A stretch of DNA of 41,893 nt from Bacteroidota bacterium (GTDB taxonomy: Bacteria; Bacteroidota; Bacteroidia; Chitinophagales; BACL12), in the NCBI GenBank assembly GCA_016706255.1, contig JADJJZ010000027.1, positions 1 through 41,893 on the forward strand, written 5' to 3'. This document shows positions 34,210 to 41,893 of this stretch, piece after piece. The notes beneath the pieces are model-generated. The model was given only the letters and a program-made list of their open reading frames with translations, was not told where the DNA came from and did not search any database. How positions within the stretch are numbered: position 1 is the first letter of the stretch; each line of letters begins with the position of its first letter. The position numbers and the translations under genes are program-made.

Positions 34210-35082
34210 CTAGAGTATGATTTTTTCAGTATATTGTTTAAAGTTATTATGAATTGTTACAATATAAACTCCCGCTGGTAAATGATTTAATTCAACTATC
34301 TGATATTGATTATTAATTATTCCGGTCAATATTAATTCTCCCGTCAGGTTTTCAATTTTAAATTCATTAAATGTTTGTTCTGTCGAATGAATATAAACGT
34401 TTTTGCCCCAACTATAAATTGAATATGAACCAGAACTAAATGCGTCATGAATGTCAGTATAATGCCATGTCGCACCTGCAACAATTGGATAATCAGGTTC
34501 AACTTCGTAGGCGTAATCCTTTACAATTAATGTCCGGCCAGAGTCAATTACATCGCAACGAATCCAGCCATAATGTAAATTGCTGTCGAAGTCAATAAAT
34601 CGTATCCCTAAATAGTGATCTATAGTTTCTATAATAGATTCATTATACCAATTGCAATTTGAACAATTGTCAAATGGAATACCAGAGTGGTATCGATTTG
34701 TAGCTAGAAGCTGAATTAAGGAATTTTGCCAATTTAATTCATAATTTATTATTTCGCCACCGTATAAGGCAAATGGATAATTACTTTCATCACCCGCTAG
34801 GCCATTCATTGAATTATATCTAAACACCTGCAAGAATTTGAATGTGTAGGTTTCTTGCAATGAGAACGAATAAACCGTAAATGAATAATTCTGTAGTCCA
34901 AAATCCAAACTGCCGTTATTATCAATATCCAACCAGCTTCCTTCAGGGCTTTCATCAAATATAAAGTCAGGGTCAATATCGGTGTATATTACCTGCGCAT
35001 TTGCATCCGGTTTAAATAAAATGAAAATTGCAGAAAACTTTGAATATTCAATAATTCGGGAAATATTAATCATTTTTTTCAT
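34210..35082 (-). CDS. T9SS type A-sorted secreted protein, cassette cargo
   Basis: 290 residues. The signal peptide is MINISRIIEYSKFSAIFILF-like; the body includes DIDPDFIFDESPEGSWLDID then NNGSLDFGLQNYSFTVYSFS and FIDFDSNLHYGWIRCD, the pattern of Bacteroidota proteins with a beta-sandwich and a YPIVAGATWHYTDIHDAFS region. The C-terminus (NQYQIVELNHLPAGVYIVTI then NNFKQYTEKIIL) is a type A sorting domain, though its usual YPNP motif is absent. The ATG overlaps the stop of a gene remnant upstream (ATGA). Stop 18 bases right of repeat 14. Confidence 0.7.
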   Translation of the reverse strand: MKKMINISRIIEYSKFSAIFILFKPDANAQVIYTDIDPDFIFDESPEGSWLDIDNNGSLDFGLQNYSFTVYSFSLQETYTFKFLQVFRYNSMNGLAGDESNYPFALYGGEIINYELNWQNSLIQLLATNRYHSGIPFDNCSNCNWYNESIIETIDHYLGIRFIDFDSNLHYGWIRCDVIDSGRTLIVKDYAYEVEPDYPIVAGATWHYTDIHDAFSSGSYSIYSWGKNVYIHSTEQTFNEFKIENLTGELILTGIINNQYQIVELNHLPAGVYIVTIHNNFKQYTEKIIL

Positions 35083-35161
35083 TGCATTTTGATAAATTGT
35101 GAAATGTATTTTTTACCAGAAGGGTTTGTAATTGAAATAATGTAACAACCTGAAGGTAAGT
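35079..35161 (-). pseudogene. Remnant of a T9SS sorting domain cut off by a repeat
   Basis: From the repeat edge at 35161 the minus strand reads VKDLPSGCYIISITNPSG then KKYISQFIKMQ and a TGA overlapping the next gene's ATG. Asp-Leu-Pro-x-Gly-x-Tyr-x-x-x-Ile and the closing Lys-Lys-Tyr-x-x-x-Phe-Ile-Lys are the end of a type A sorting domain. The rest of that gene is missing, replaced by the attC-like repeat. Confidence 0.6.
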
Positions 35162-35296
35162 CTTTAACGGTTGGCGGCTTGGCGAAGGTGGCGATTTTTA
35201 CCACCAAACTTCATACGAAGAACCTCACTTCAATTATACGAAAAAATGTCATACGAAGCACTGAACCGCCACTTTTGCCAAACCGCTGTTATAAGC
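35162..35296 (-). repeat. attC-like repeat 15 (rightmost)
   Basis: CTTTAACGG (35163-35171) begins the left arm GCGGCTTGGCGAAGGTGGCG, which pairs with CCGCCACTTTTGCCAAACCGC and ends GTTATAAGC (35288-35296). The left arm carries an extra GGTT. The centre has CATACGAAGCACTGAACCGC and a second near copy. The stop codon and last 15 residues of the RND gene lie inside it. Confidence 0.7.
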
Positions 35297-38200
35297 TGGC
35301 CTTCTGTCTGTCGAGGTTGTAAAGTCATTGTCCGCTGTGAGTTTCGCTGTCATTGTCGAGTTGCGAATGGGCCTGTTTGTGTCGGCTGTGAGTAGCGGTT
35401 TTAAAAATTTTAGAAGGGAAGGAAATTTTAAAAAATAATTTTTCTTTGGGTGATAAAGGTGTAAGCTCTTTTGCAATTTTTGATCTGTGCGTTGGCTTGT
35501 GCGAATTGCAAATGTGCTTACACCTGTGCGATGACTAATTTCTTTTGCTAATTTTTCTTTCGCTGTGTCAACTAAATAATAGACCATTGGCACTAAAAAC
35601 ACGGTCAAAATTAAAGATGATAGAAGTCCGCCAATGATTACCCAAGCCAAACCGTTTTTCCATTCTGCTGCTGTTCCTGTTGCCATTGCAATGGGAAGCA
35701 TACCAACAACCATTGAAAGAGTTGTCATTAGGATTGGTCGCATACGACCTTTTCCTGCAATGATTAAGGCTTCTTTAAAATGTTTACCTTCTGCTTTTAA
35801 TTGATTAGTAAAATCCACAATTAGAATAGCGTTTTTTACCACTAAGCCCATTAGCATAATTAAACCGAGTAAGGCGAATAAACTCAAATTACTTAATGAC
35901 AAATTCAAAGCGAAAAACGCACCAATTGCTGCAACTGGTATAGAAAACAATACCACAAATGGATAAACAAAGCTGTCATACAGTGCTACCATAATCAAGT
36001 AAATCAGCAAAAATGAAATGAGTAAAACGGAACCCAATGCTCCAAAACTATCATTCTGTCTTTTGATGTCGCTACCCCAAGTCATTTGTATTCCGTTTGG
36101 CAATGGATTTTCTTTTAGATAAGCAACTACATCGTCTGCTACAGTTCCTGATGGTCTGCCTAATGCGTCTGCTGTTAAAGTAACTGCTGGTTGTCGGTCT
36201 TTTCGTTCTAACAATGACGGAGAATTGTCTTGCTCTACGCTTGCAAACTGTGAAACTTCAACTGGTATTCCCATTGGGTTAATGATCGAAAGTTGTTGAA
36301 CATCTTCAAAGTTTTGTCGGTTAAATTCGTCTAACCAAATTCTTACAGGATATTCTGTTCCGTTCTCAGTAAGCGTTGCATCTTCATTACCTGTAAATGC
36401 AGTTCTTAGGTTCAATCCAACATAAGCGGTTGTTAAACCTAATCGTTGCATTTTATCTTTGTCTGGAATTATTTTGTATTCGGGACTACCTGCTTCAACG
36501 GACAAGCGAACATTATCTGCTCCGGGAATTTTTTCAATTACCGATTTCAATTCATCACCCGTTTTCATCACCAAATCTAAATTGCTTCCGCTCAATGTAA
36601 TTTCAATAGGAGCTGAACGAGGTATTAAACCTAAAGCTGCCATTGAATAATTTATACTTGGAAATTTTAACTTTAGGTCTTCTCTAAGTTTTTTCATAAA
36701 TGTTTCGGTCGGCACATTTTTAAGTTCCTTTTTAGATTTTAATTGAATGGTAAATTCTGTTTTGTTTGCAGAACCTACACCCAAACTTCCAATCCCAGTG
36801 CTTGGTCCGCCAATATTGCTGAATACTGTTGCTACTTCGGGTTGTTGAATAATGTATGTTTCAATTTTTTGAGCAATTAAGTTGTTCTGTTGTATAGATG
36901 TGGATTTATCAAACTCTAAAGCCATTCTAAATTTACCTTGGTCTCCTGTTGATATTAATTCTTTACCAATAATTCCTTGTTTCATAATGCCTAAAGTCAT
37001 TGCAAAAAGCACAATAACGATACCTGTAAAAGCTAATTTATGGCTCAATACCCATTCTAATCTTCGACCATACCATTCATTAAAGTTTTCTAATTGAATT
37101 TCAAACCATAGTAAAAAGCGATTGAAAAAATTGGTAGGTTGTAAGTCTTCTTTTTTGCCAATACGAGAAGCCATCCAAGGCGTTAAAGTAAAACCAACCA
37201 ATAAACTGGTGAGAGTAGAAGTTACTACTACAACCGAAAACTGCTTGAGCATATCAGCAACAAACACTTGTAAAAAAAGAATTGGTAAAAATACCACTAC
37301 GTCAACTAATGTAATTGACAATGCCGCAAAGCCAATTTCCATACGACCATCCATTGCAGCAGTTCGTTTGTCTTTTCCTTTGTCTAAGTGCTTTTGTATG
37401 TTTTCTAAAACTACGGTGGCATCATCAACCAAAATACCAATGATTAAAGACATTGCCAGTAAGGTCATTAAGTTTAAGGTGTAACCCAAAAGCCACATCA
37501 CAGCGAATGCGGTAACTAAAGATGTTGGAATAGCTACCAAAACGATTAAAGAATTTCTAAAACTTCGCAGAAATAAAAGCATCACTAACGACACCAATAA
37601 TACCGCTAAGATTAAATCAAAAACAACGGAATTAACGGCTGCAATCGTGTTATCGGTGCTATCGTCTGCAATAATAAATTTTACACCCGAACTGGCATTT
37701 TGTTGTTCGATAGATTGAAATTTCTCCCGAACTGCTTTTGAAACATCTACTGCGTTTGCATCTCCTTGTTTTTTCAGCATTAAACCAATGCCGTTTTTAC
37801 CGTTGTAGCGACTGATGGAAGTTGTTTCTTTTATACCATCAATTACATCTGCTATGTCTTTTACATAAACTGGACTTCCTAAAACAGGCATAGCGACTTG
37901 GACATTTTTAATATCCTCAATAGATGCGAATTTTCCCGTTAAACGAACTGAATTACTTTCTTTTTCGGTTTGCACCTTTCCAGCAGGCAAGTCTAAACCA
38001 GAACGATTAATTGCTTCAACAACCTGAACCATTGATATTTTATACAATTTCAGTTTGTCCTGATTTATTTTTACTTGTATTTCTCTTTCCTCTCCACCTA
38101 AAACAGTAATCTCTGCTACACCCTTTATTTGTTGAATTTGGGGCAGATAATCATCTTTCATTTTTTGATAAAACTCTGTGGCAGACAAATCACTTGTTGC

Positions 38201-38625
38201 ACTGATAGACATTATCGGCAAATCATTTGGCGAAACTTTACTCATTACAGGACTTAAAATATCCTGTGGTAAATCTTTGCGAATGTTGTCAATGTAGCGT
38301 TGTGCATCTTGCATTGACTTATCCAAATCTGTCCCATATTTTAGATTGGCTATGATGATAGAAGCATTGGGCAATGATTTTGTAACCAAGTAATCTACAC
38401 CTCCAAGTTGGATAAAGCATCTTCTATTTTTCGTGAAACGGATGTTTCTACTTCGTTTGGTTCGGCACCAGGGTAAACAGTTTTAATTACAACTACGGGC
38501 TGATTAAAGTCGGGCATCAATTCGTAACTCAAATTTTTATACCCGATAAATCCTAATAAAGTAAATACGCTGAAAAGCACTATAATCAGCGAAGGACGTT
38601 TGATTGATATTTCTGTAATATTCAT
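35249..38625 (-). CDS. RND efflux pump inner-membrane transporter, one frameshift, extended C-terminus
   Basis: A proton-driven efflux pump of the AcrB/HAE family, about 1125 codons once the frame break near 38390 is joined, against about 1040 usually. Seen: N-terminus MNITEISIKRPSLIIVLFSV then FTLLGFIGYKNLSYELMPDF, the ELMPDFNQPVVVIKTVYPGA porter start, TM4 with GILVDDATVVLENIQKHL (the paired Asp of the proton relay), the second half starting near residue 520, and TM10 with LMGLVVKNAILIVDFTNQL (relay Lys). This lacks the charged TM4 motif of heavy-metal pumps. The last ~85 residues after YYLVDTAKEKLAKE are not transporter-like and read through the hairpin at 35457 and the attC-like repeat at 35162-35296. 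Downstream gene of an operon with the adaptor and TolC-like genes. Confidence 0.88.
35457..35525. repeat. Short hairpin element inside the RND gene's 3' end
   Basis: AGGTGTAAGC (35457-35466) pairs with GCTTACACCT (35516-35525), and TTTGCAATT (35470-35478) with AATTGCAAA (35504-35512), around a 25-base loop; three mismatched bases separate the stems. Its right arm ATTGCAAATGTGCTTAC repeats the arm motif of the attC-like repeats (CGCAAATGTGCTTGTTA). Confidence 0.65.
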
Positions 38626-38637
38626 TTTTCGCTGATT

Positions 38638-39707
38638 TTATTTAACAGTTACATTTGCCCCATCAAAAAGATTGATGAAGCCATTCGTTACAATTACATC
38701 ACCTTCATTTAATCCATTTGAAACAACTGCTTTGTTCTGTATCTTTTTTAAAATAGTGATATTTTGCAAAATTGCTTTGCCATTTTGCAAAACATAAACC
38801 TGTGGTTGGTTATCTGTGCCTTGTATAGCAGATGAGGGTATGATAATTCCCTTTCCAGACGTTTCGCTTTTGAGTAAAACTTTACCAAACATCCCAGATT
38901 TTATTTTCAAGTCCGATGTGTTATTTACCGTAAACTGAACAGGAAAACTACTGCCCATATTGGCTTTACTGCCAATCATAGTAGTTTTTCCAGTCAATAG
39001 AATTTCAGAATAGGCATCTGCCGTAAGCGAATAGCTTTGATTTAATTTGAACTGACTTAAATCTTTTTCGGGAACATTTACGGTGAATTTTAAAGTTGTA
39101 ATGTCCGTTATTTGGAGCAATGGAACGCCGGTGCAGCAAAAGCTCCTTCTTCACTTAATTTTGCAGTAACTACTCCGTTAAAAGGTGCTTTGATGGTCGT
39201 TTTGTTTATCTGCTCCAACAAAGTCGCTTTCTGAACTTTTGCAGATTTCAAACCTAATTCTGCTTTTTCTAATTGAACACCTTGAATGGCATCTGCTTTA
39301 GCCAAAATGGTATAGCGATTTACATCTGCTTCCAATCCTTCTATTTGCACTTCAATAGTTTGCAGTTGCAATTTCAGCAATGAATTATCCAATTGAATTA
39401 AAGTTTGACCTTTACTTACAACGCTTCCAGCATCAACTAAAATGGTGTTAATTTTCCCTTGTAATTCGGCACTTATTTTTGTTTCCTTGTTGGGCTCAAA
39501 TGTGCCTGAATAAGAAAATTCTGCATTCACATTTTCAAGTTGCAATGTATCTACTTGAACATTTATAGCTTCTTCTTTATCGTATTGATAGACTTTACTC
39601 TGCGTAATTTCCTTGTTTGTTTTCAACTTAATTACCACAATGGCAATTATCGCCAACGGAATGATGACGTAGAGTGCTTTTTTTAGGATTGATGATTTTG
39701 TATTCAT
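38638..39707 (-). CDS. RND efflux periplasmic adaptor (HlyD/MFP), one frameshift
   Basis: About 355 residues once the break near 39115 (GAFAAP, a missing base) is repaired. Membrane anchor SSILKKALYVIIPLAIIAIV, barrel-sandwich strand AELQGKINTILVDAGSVVSK with GQTLIQLDN, a coiled-coil hairpin (QTIEVQIEGLEADVNRYTIL to AKVQKATLLEQINK), then TIKAPFNGVVTAKLSEEGAF, and beyond the break LLQITDITTLKFTVNVPEKD, GKVLLKSETSGKGIIIPSSA and NGLNEGDVIVTNGFINL. Bridges pump and outer-membrane channel. Separated from the pump by 12 bases and from the TolC-like gene by 8, so co-transcribed. Confidence 0.88.
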
Positions 39708-39715
39708 TGTGATAA

Positions 39716-41043
39716 TTATTTGGTTGTTGAAATATTTCCTGTGAGTTTTTTTAGTTCTAAATCTGCTTTTAGGTAATCAATTACAGCAGATAGGTAGGTT
39801 TGTTGTGCTTCACGCAAAGCATTGTCTGCAAGCAAAACATCGGTTAAACTTGCCGTTCCTTGTTTCTGTTGAAGAACGGTTTGCTCATAGATTGTTTGTG
39901 CCAATTGTATTTGTTCGGTTGTGGTTTCTACCGTTTTTTTAGCGACTTCTCTTTGTATTTTGGCATTTTCAACTTGCATATTGTTTTGCTCGGTAAGCAA
40001 TCCAAATTGAAGTTCATTGTTTCGGAGTTCAAGCGTTTTCTGATTTATTTTTCGAAGTGTAACCGTTCCGTTAAATAGTGGATAGGACAATTGAATACCT
40101 GCAAAACCAATCGGATAAAAATCAAGAAAAGAAGCAGGTTGTCCGTTATAACCAAAGCCCGTTGTTCCATACATTCCAACCAGATTTAGCGATGGCAAAT
40201 ACCTTGATTTGTTGAGTGTGTTGAGTTCACTCGACAATAAGCGGTTTTGAGTTTTTATTATTCGAATATCTAAGGTTGATGAAGTTGAATATTCATTTGT
40301 GTTTTGATATTGAATGTTTGCTTCAATTTGCAGATTTTGTTCAATGGAAATACCCATAGCAAATTTCAACGCATTTAGAACCTGCTCGTATTTGCTTTTG
40401 ATGGTTTCCTTTTGGGTGGTTAATTGTGATACTTGCAATTTTACCTTGCTTACATCTGTTCCTTTGGCAAGCAATTGTTCATTGAGCAATTGCATATTTT
40501 TTAAGTCTTTCTGCATTAATCAGATTACTGTCAATAAATGCCAATTGATGATGCAAGATTTGGGCATTGTAATACAAATTGGAAATTTCAAAATAGATTT
40601 GCTCCTCCGTTTTTTGATACTGTAAGTCGGTCAATTCCGAAGCGATTTTTGTTGTTTGTATAGCACCATAAACTTGTGGATTATACAATGGCATTGAGAG
40701 TTGCAAGTTTGCGTTGATGTTGTGCGGAACGCCAAACTGCATTGCTCTGTATTCACCTTCAGGTAGTGCAGGATTAAAAGCATTCACAGGTAAAAGCTGA
40801 TAAGGCAGGTTTGTAAAATACTTGTAATCCGCATTGGCTGTTACTTTTGGGATTAAATTGGCTTTGGCTTCTTTTCTCTTTGTTCGCCAATAGCCATACT
40901 GTTTCTGCTCATTTGCAGATTTTGTTATGAACCTGTGCGGTGTCAATACATTGTTGCAAAGTCCAAGTTTGTGCTTGTGCAGATTGAAAGCCTCTATTAC
41001 AATAACGAGCAACATAATGTTTGTGAATATTCGCTAACTTCAT
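39716..41043 (-). CDS. TolC-family outer-membrane efflux protein, two frameshifts
   Basis: About 440 residues from the ATG at 41043 after repair near 41010-40930 and 40505. The signal peptide is followed by AQTWTLQQCIDTAQVHNK, then ANLIPKVTANADYKYFTNLP, a first helical-barrel half, QIYFEISNLYYNAQILHHQL, the join at LINAERLKKNMQLLNEQLL, and the repeated second half (VSKVKLQVSQLTTQKETIKS then KYEQVLNALKFAMGI). C-terminal YLPSLNLVGMYGTTGFGYNG then QQKQGTASLTDVLLADNALR with EAQQTYLSAVIDYLKADLEL are typical. Forms the outer-membrane channel of the pump. Confidence 0.87.
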
Positions 41044-41055
41044 TTGTCAAATTTT

Positions 41056-41339
41056 TTACTTAATGAGAATTAATTGACTTTCAATTGTTCCTTCAACCCA
41101 ATGTTTTACCATTGGTTCAATGTTACAAAGTCGCCTGATAATAGTGTTTCTTTTATTCCTTTTTCATTTTTCAAAATCACTTCCCCCTCAACGCAAATCA
41201 AAGTGCTGGTGTTTTGGTGATATGCTCCTTTTAATTTTTCGCTTTGCAAAATTTGAATAGCTGTTGCGTTACCCAGTTCACTTTTGAAAGAGTTGCTGGA
41301 AACTGGTTTTTCTTGTGTATGTAATTCTTTTATGTTCAT
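41056..41339 (-). pseudogene. Small cupin-domain protein, one frameshift
   Basis: About 94 residues with the break near 41112. Begins MNIKELHTQEKPVSSNSFKS and contains LGNATAIQILQSEKLKGAYH then QNTSTLICVEGEVILKNEKG and ETLLSGDFVT, followed in another frame by IEPMVKHWVEGTIESQLILI. This is a single-domain cupin pattern: the GxxxxH of motif 1 is in GAYH, and the second motif Pro-Met-Val-x-His-Trp is in PMVKHW. Such cupins near metal or drug pumps may sense or detoxify a ligand. It lies 13 bases upstream of the TolC-like gene. Confidence 0.7.
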
Positions 41340-41786
41340 TGGAAGTATTGATTAAATGTTGTGAATGAAATTTGAATATTTTCAAATTGCTTGAGTTGCT
41401 TCGGTTCCGTTTTAGCTTCTGAAAGTTCTCTTACCAAATCAAATATGGAAAAGAAACTTTTGCAATTCATCGTGGGCTTTGCCTTTCATAGTGCATTTGA
41501 GGAGTAAACGTCAATGTTTGATTGTAGTTTTTCGATAATGATTTGTAACCTTTTTGCTCGACCCCTAAGGAAAACAACATCATTTTCCAGGTTTCTGATA
41601 TGAGTTAGCTTATTGGCATCCACTTGCTATTTTCACCAATTTAAGTTCGATGGCTTCACTTTCGTCATCGTGATGATGATCATGACGTTCAACAATTTCT
41701 GGTTTGAGCACTTAATTTCTCGTCTGTGGATGCCAGCAACTATATAGCAATAAGACCTACGGCAAAGTTAAGATTAATTTATTCAT
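41336..41786 (-). pseudogene. Small His-rich lipoprotein of an efflux locus, frameshifted
   Basis: From the ATG at 41786: MNKLILTL then, over several frames, LLAS with TDEKLSAQ, RHDHHHDDESEAIELKLVKI, LTHIRNLENDVVFLRGRAKR then LQIIIEKLQSNIDVYSSNA and MKGKAHDELQKFLF, ending FENIQISFTTFNQYFQ. The His/Asp stretch and the MxGxAHDELHxxLxP pattern match a small exported Bacteroidota family seen beside metal and drug efflux operons, as I remember it. The stop TGA overlaps the cupin ATG, so it heads the efflux operon. The 107 bases to the window end show no confident gene. Confidence 0.6.
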
Positions 41787-41893
41787 TATGATTTTTATTT
41801 AATTGTTCGTTGATAGTGAAAATGAAATGATTGCAATTACAAGCGTTACACGCAATTCTGAAAATCATTGCACCGATGGTTTTTGTTTCATAG

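Larger units (their letters stand above)
18285..35296 (-). mobile_element. Integron-like cassette array without a visible integrase (CALIN-like)
   Basis: Across 17 kb about fifteen imperfect inverted repeats, 100-175 bp long, alternate with single minus-strand genes or gene pairs. Each better repeat starts on the plus strand with a TAAC end (CTTATAAC, GCTAAC, CTTTAAC) and finishes with a GTTA end (GTTATAAG, GTTAGCGG). The arms pair over about 25 bases, with 2-4 extra unpaired bases in the left arm, as in attC hairpins. Genes end 5-50 bases to the right of a repeat and begin shortly left of the next, the standard cassette order gene-then-attC read on the minus strand. Some stop codons come from the repeat itself. 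No tyrosine recombinase with IntI features was found in either strand of the window, so the array is called CALIN-like. Alternatives: an interspersed repeat family unrelated to integrons. Confidence 0.7.

Noticed and set aside
18285..35296. CRISPR array
   Set aside because: Repeats are long (100-175 bp), imperfect, hairpin-forming and separated by whole genes, not short unique spacers.
18285..35296. Transposon or MITE insertions
   Set aside because: No transposase and no target-site duplications noted; gene order (gene end next to one side of each repeat, same strand) is better explained by cassettes, though a MITE-like origin is not fully excluded.
37122..37484. 120-codon plus-strand frame opposite the RND gene
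   Set aside because: It is the shadow of the conserved transmembrane region of the pump on the other strand; no independent coding signs.
35249..38625. Heavy-metal (CzcA/CusA) assignment of the pump
   Set aside because: The TM4 motif (VDDATVVLEN) and overall pattern fit the HAE/AcrB type, not metal-type pumps, despite the His-rich small protein nearby.
17182..41893. Integron integrase (IntI) or other tyrosine recombinase
   Set aside because: No frame on either strand shows the R-H-R-Y catalytic pattern or the IntI extra domain; not present in the window.

Overview
The window looks like a Bacteroidota chromosome or metagenomic contig, from the Chitinophagales/Sphingobacteriales/Saprospirales side, judged only by gene style. 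It is AT-rich. It carries several proteins with type IX secretion (T9SS) C-terminal sorting domains and PKD-rich cell-surface proteins, and a few TAnnTTTG promoter boxes of the Bacteroidota kind. No rRNA, tRNA, CRISPR, transposase or integrase was found.

Left part (1-7.3 kb): a two-domain periplasmic amidohydrolase on the minus strand, cut by the window start, then two tandem PKD-repeat surface proteins ending in the gliding-motility-associated sorting domain, then a small c-type cytochrome. All are peppered with single-base frameshifts, many at homopolymers, which look more like consensus errors than decay.

Housekeeping block (7.3-17.2 kb): anmK, an NAD-dependent epimerase and a HAD phosphatase (plus strand, tightly packed); then on the minus strand a small secreted Ala/Thr-rich protein, psd, cdsA, a DUF2007-like protein and a CPBP membrane protease (phospholipid synthesis and membrane); then dusB and two paralogous T9SS proteins on the plus strand, and a small eRF1/Pelota-like protein.

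Array (about 17.2-35.3 kb): almost every gene is on the minus strand, alone or in a pair. Each gene or pair is separated from the next by a 100-175 bp imperfect inverted repeat with attC-like ends (TAAC on the left, GTTA on the right) and one arm carrying extra unpaired bases. This is the layout of an integron cassette array. No integrase is in the window, so it would be a CALIN (cluster of attC sites lacking an integrase). Cassette cargo includes two paralogous beta-propeller lipoproteins, a methyltransferase, a VOC protein, a Fic toxin-like protein, TspO, a PNPOx-like protein, a WYL regulator with a DinB protein, a zinc-ribbon protein, GNAT, small membrane proteins and T9SS-secreted proteins. 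This array is the most interesting content of the window.

Right flank (35.2-41.9 kb): a minus-strand efflux operon: small His-rich lipoprotein, cupin, TolC-like outer-membrane protein, HlyD-type adaptor and RND pump. The pump's reading frame runs into the last attC-like repeat, which supplies its final residues and stop codon. Frameshifts reappear at each operon member.
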